From positions 25,807,578 to 25,871,577 of the forward strand of contig CM077822.1 of NCBI GenBank assembly GCA_039720395.1: DNA of 64,000 bases, read 5' to 3'. The notes under the pieces are model-generated. The model worked only from the letters and a program-made list of their open reading frames with translations. It did no database searches and had not been told where the DNA came from. Below, in pieces: positions 60,614 through 64,000 of the stretch. The position numbers and the translations under genes are program-made. How positions within the stretch are numbered: position 1 is the stretch's first letter; the number at the start of each line of letters is the position of its first letter. Origin of the DNA: Liquidambar formosana. Taxonomy: Eukaryota > Streptophyta > Magnoliopsida > Saxifragales > Altingiaceae.

Positions 60614-60787
60614 GTTTATGGATGATTCTTTACATATGCATGGTGACTAATTAGGAAGTGATTAAAATAGTCTATATAAATTCAGAGACCCATTTTGGGA
60701 GTTTATGGATGATTCTTTACATATGCATGGTGACTAATTAGGAAGTGATTAAAATAGCCCATATAAATTCAGAGACCCATTTTGGGG
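60614..60787. repeat. 87-bp tandem duplication in T2 LTR
   Basis: Two nearly identical units beginning GTTTATGGATGATTCTTTAC. Not duplicated in the T2 copy at 45541-48842. Confidence 0.9.
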
Positions 60788-62921
60788 CGATGTGGGTGCC
60801 TATAGGATGTTTCCTAGAACCTTCCTACATCGTAACTTAGTCTCCGAATCATTTCTTGTTTTGATTAGACCTGCTTTTCCTTGATCGGAGTCATGTGGTT
60901 TAGTTTTTCAAAGGTTTCCTTTAAAAACTATTTTTATGGTTTTCCTTTTTTCCTAAAAAAATGAGGTGGCGGCTCCTTGTTTGTTTGTTTTTGTGAACCT
61001 TTTAAAAACCAGATTTTTATTAATTTAAATTTTTACAAGTCTTTTTAAAAGAAGGGTTTCCCTTCCCTCGATCGAAACCCGTGGTTCACAAATACAAAAC
61101 ATAAACCCTAACTACGAAGAGAGTTAGAATACTTACAGTTTGAAATTCTTCTTCGTTTGCTCCAAGTTATGAATCCGGACAGCAGAGAGTGAGCAGTCCA
61201 AGTGTATTGCCTCCAACGGTATCCACACCTAGCTAGAGTTTCTAGTCCTTTCTTCTTTCTTCTGTTGGGAATCATACAAGAGGGAAAAATAGAAGTGCGG
61301 AATATAAAAAATTTTTCCTACGATTCCCAATCCCATGAATCTAACTATGCATAACACAAAATCAAACCCTAACTACAAAGAGGGTTAGAACACTTACAGA
61401 ATTTTTGTCTTCTCCTTTTTGCTCCAAGCTTTGATTCCGGACAGCGGTGAATGAGCAGCCCAAGTGTGCTGCCTCCAACGGTATCCACACCTAGCTAGAG
61501 CTTCAAGTCCTTTCTTTCTTCTTCCTTGTTGTTGCTAGAGGTGGAGAAGAGAGAGAGAGAGAAGAGAGCCTCCAAGGGGCTGGACGGCTAGGGTTTTTTG
61601 TGCAAGCCTTTTATGCCATGTCACACATAAGTGTGACTTATATAGGCAGCCCACTAAAGGGGGCTGGCCATGGGGAAGAAACCCTAATAGGGTTATGTGT
61701 AATTACACTTAATTGCACATTAACCCCTATTATTTGTATCAAATACAAATAGGCCTATAAAGAACTATTCTTTATTCACTAAAACCCTTTCTCTCATAGA
61801 CTTTAAAGCCCTTCTTGCATGATCAGTGTGTGACCCATTGGGTTCACATCATTAAGTAGTAGGAATAGCACGAGGTGTGCACAATGGAACTCTTTCCATT
61901 TAGGGTCTAATTAGAACTCCTTCCAATTCCCTAATTGATTATAACTCACTTATATCAATTAAGGCTTCTACTAACCATGAGTAACACCTAGCATATGGCT
62001 CATGGTGTGGTCCTTAATGAGGTGAATAGTCATTTACAAAGAACCCTTCTGTTATAGTTTATAGGTTACAATTGCATCCTTCCTTCAACACAATGTCTCC
62101 AATTGAACTAATAGGACATGGAAGTCTGTCAAGTCCCTAGTTCAATTACTTTATACTCATTCATGAATATCAACTCATTGATGAACTCATGAAACTCTTT
62201 TCATATTCATCCTACCATGGCCATGGATTTAATGAGTTATATTATGAATGCTATATGAGACATTCTCTCTCTTTTTCCTGAGAGTGATGGATCCCTTGTT
62301 GATCACTCACATGCCTTCATACACATAGCAGTAGGGCCAATGAACACCTTTGCAAACCCATGAATAGGATTTGCACTTAGTGTTATCAAACTTCTAAAGC
62401 TACATGCATAAGGCAACTATGGTGTCTCAGGTCTAAGGATTACTTGTACCACTATAACAATGAGAAACTGATTGACAGGCAGGATAAAACTCCATTCAGT
62501 TTATCTCATATCTTTGGTCACATTCAGTGTACCTATTCTTATAATAGGCACCCACTTGTTGGTTGTAGTGTCTCCACACAAATAGCTTGAGACTAGCTAT
62601 CCTCCTATAGAGTCAACCTAACAAGTGCTAGTCCTATGGTTCATTACTGTCCATCATAGTGAACCTTCAACTAGGAATGCTTTAGGAGTTTAGTACAGAG
62701 ATATATCTATAGTCTCAAAATTACAACTCTTTGTAATTCCATATTCTCAACTCTAACTCCATGGACATATTATGTAAATATAAATGATGCATATAAACAT
62801 AATAGAATAAGCCCTTTTATTAAATCAATAATAAATGTGACATACATAAATGAAATCAAATGATTGTTCCTAATCCCTAAACAATCATCTCTATGATTGG
62901 CTCTAGGGCATAATCCTAACA

Positions 62922-64000
62922 ATCTCCCACTTGCACTAAAGCCAATCGACCATGTATCGCATACCTATCTTCTCAAGATGTTGGTCTTAGACATAACCAA
63001 TTATGTTTTAAAGCTTTAGTCAGTAGGTCTACAAAAACTTATGTAGATAATATCTTCTATAATGTATCTATTACCTTTTCCAATGATTCCTCTAATCACT
63101 TGGAATTGCCGCTCTATGTGTTTGGACTTTTGATGAGACCGTGATTCCTATACTTGAGCTATAGACCCATTGTTGTCACAAAACAAGGTGTGGGCAACTC
63201 AATGGAAGGAACAACTCCAAGTTCTAAATGAACTTATAGATCCAAACAGTCTCCTAGACAATGCGACAATTAATTCACCCTTAATAATGGAATCCACTGT
63301 ATCTTTCATACAGTTCTTCCATTAAGTATTTCACCAACTAAAGTGAATATAAAATATACCCCATATGGATTATATCCAAATCCATATACCCATCTACTAT
63401 GAGTTTACAATTTCCATATACAATCCAATATTCCAAATTTGAATTGACTGACAACTATTTGTAACAATTACAACATAATAGATATCAGGTTCAATACATA
63501 GTGTAGAATAAGGCTTCTTAACACTTTAAGAACCTTACTTGCGTTATCCTAGGGCACATGCCCTTGAATAACGAATTCTTATCTGAAGTAAATCAGACCT
63601 CTTTTAGAATTCTCCATGTTGAACTCCTTCAACATTTCAACTATGTTTAATGACTTGGAGATACTTAGCAATCTATATGATCTATCTCTATAGATCTTGT
63701 TGGATGCTTCTGCCAAATTTTTGATGAATTAGTTTTTCTCCAAAAACCAAAACTTTACATTAGATAACATTCATATATCATTCATAATGATTAGGATGTC
63801 ATCTATACTTAGGATAAAGAAAAACGATCGCACTCCCACTAACCTTTTATACACTCATGGTCCATCTATACAATGAGAGAAATCAAACAATTTGATTACC
63901 TCAACTTTATAGATGTTCTAATTATGAGAACCTTGTAGTCTATTAATAGACTTCTATAACTTACACACTTTTATGGTTTTTCACCATTTGATATAACATC
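62922..64000 (-). pseudogene. Decayed Copia pol (RT to RNase H) with polypurine tract
   Basis: Directly beside the LTR the minus strand has AAGTGGGAGAT, a typical Copia polypurine tract. Further in, RNase H blocks are readable (LFCDNNGSIAQ, SHQKSKHI), and the end of pol has RYMVDW-like sequence. From 63600 to 64000 RT pieces appear: EVIKLFDFSH, a degenerate YVDD region read as SIDDILIIMND, IYRDRSYRLLSIS and FNMENSKRG. Large deletions and many stops make it non-functional. It continues beyond the right edge of the window. Confidence 0.85.

Larger units (their letters stand above)
57903..61090 (+). mobile_element. Solo LTR, family T2, inserted in the Copia LTR
   Basis: Begins TGTAGACACCCCATTTCA and ends CGAAACCCGTGGTTCACA, with perfect duplication AATAC (57898-57902 and 61091-61095). 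3188 bp. TATA at 58804-58811, hairpin at 58549-58607. Minisatellite at 60391-60535. Tandem duplication of 87 bp at 60614-60787. The related Copia repeat at 61263 supplies an uninterrupted form of the insertion site. Confidence 0.95.
57807..62921 (-). mobile_element. Copia LTR sequence, duplicated at one end and split by a T2 LTR
   Basis: The right edge on minus begins TGTTAGGATTATGCCCTAGA (62921). The left edge at 61263 is TGTTGGGAATC on plus. Between 57807 and 61262, outside the T2 insertion, is a second copy of the last 263 bp of the LTR, beside the primer-binding site. So a full LTR (61263-62921, about 1659 bp) belonging to an element on the right abuts an LTR end belonging to an element on the left. 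Either the right element inserted into the left one's LTR, or unequal recombination occurred. Confidence 0.7.

Overview
This window looks like flowering-plant nuclear DNA, probably eudicot: AT-rich, gene-poor and packed with nested transposable elements. The clues are plant-type LTR retrotransposons (a Tekay/Del chromovirus primed by initiator tRNA-Met, a Tat-like Gypsy and a Copia), Helitrons, Tourist-like MITEs, TTTAGGG-type motifs, and decayed pieces of plant PP2C and class III peroxidase genes. I found no intact host gene, no tRNA or rRNA gene and no CRISPR array. The species cannot be named from sequence alone.

Layout. 1-2255: minus-strand LTR of a family here called T1, running off the left edge, next to the 3' end of an L1-type LINE (2256-2608). 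3290-3462: PP2C relic. 7083-9858: solo T1 LTR with a perfect 5-bp target-site duplication (TSD). 10.4-11.15 kb: GC-rich repeats and a cluster of palindromes. 11612-20698: full-length Tekay-type Gypsy element with TSD GGATC, broken by stops and frameshifts, inserted into an older LTR of its own wider family (11215-21957). 21972-25597: two Helitrons and an element with 80-bp inverted ends. 25622-27618: minus-strand solo LTR of the Tekay-related family. 28.9-30.9 kb: two peroxidase relics. 32.6-39.2 kb: part of a Tat-like Gypsy element. Its pol is on the minus strand, an intron-bearing ORF is on the plus strand, and a tandem-repeat array lies between them. 39.2-43.6 kb: a second copy of the LTR-Helitron-Helitron-inverted-end-element segment of 21.6-25.6 kb, with one Helitron inserted in another. 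44001-50572: a Tourist-like MITE split by a T1 LTR, itself split by a minus-strand LTR of family T2. 50.5-55.6 kb: mostly unrecognised, with a second MITE and a retroposed sequence. 55.9-56.5 kb: tandem units rich in telomere-like motifs. 57.8-64 kb: Copia LTR (split by a plus-strand T2 solo LTR) and a decayed Copia pol.

No genes act together here in a cellular pathway. The organising logic is insertion history, readable because seven retroelement or MITE insertions have matching short target duplications and two Helitron insertions have A/T junctions. The most interesting leftovers are a hairpin placed about 150-200 bp upstream of the TATA box in all five T1/T2 LTRs, the convergent Tat arrangement with a repeat array between the ORFs, and the duplicated segment with an internally inverted element. 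Identities, ages and family names need alignment and database searches that I could not run.
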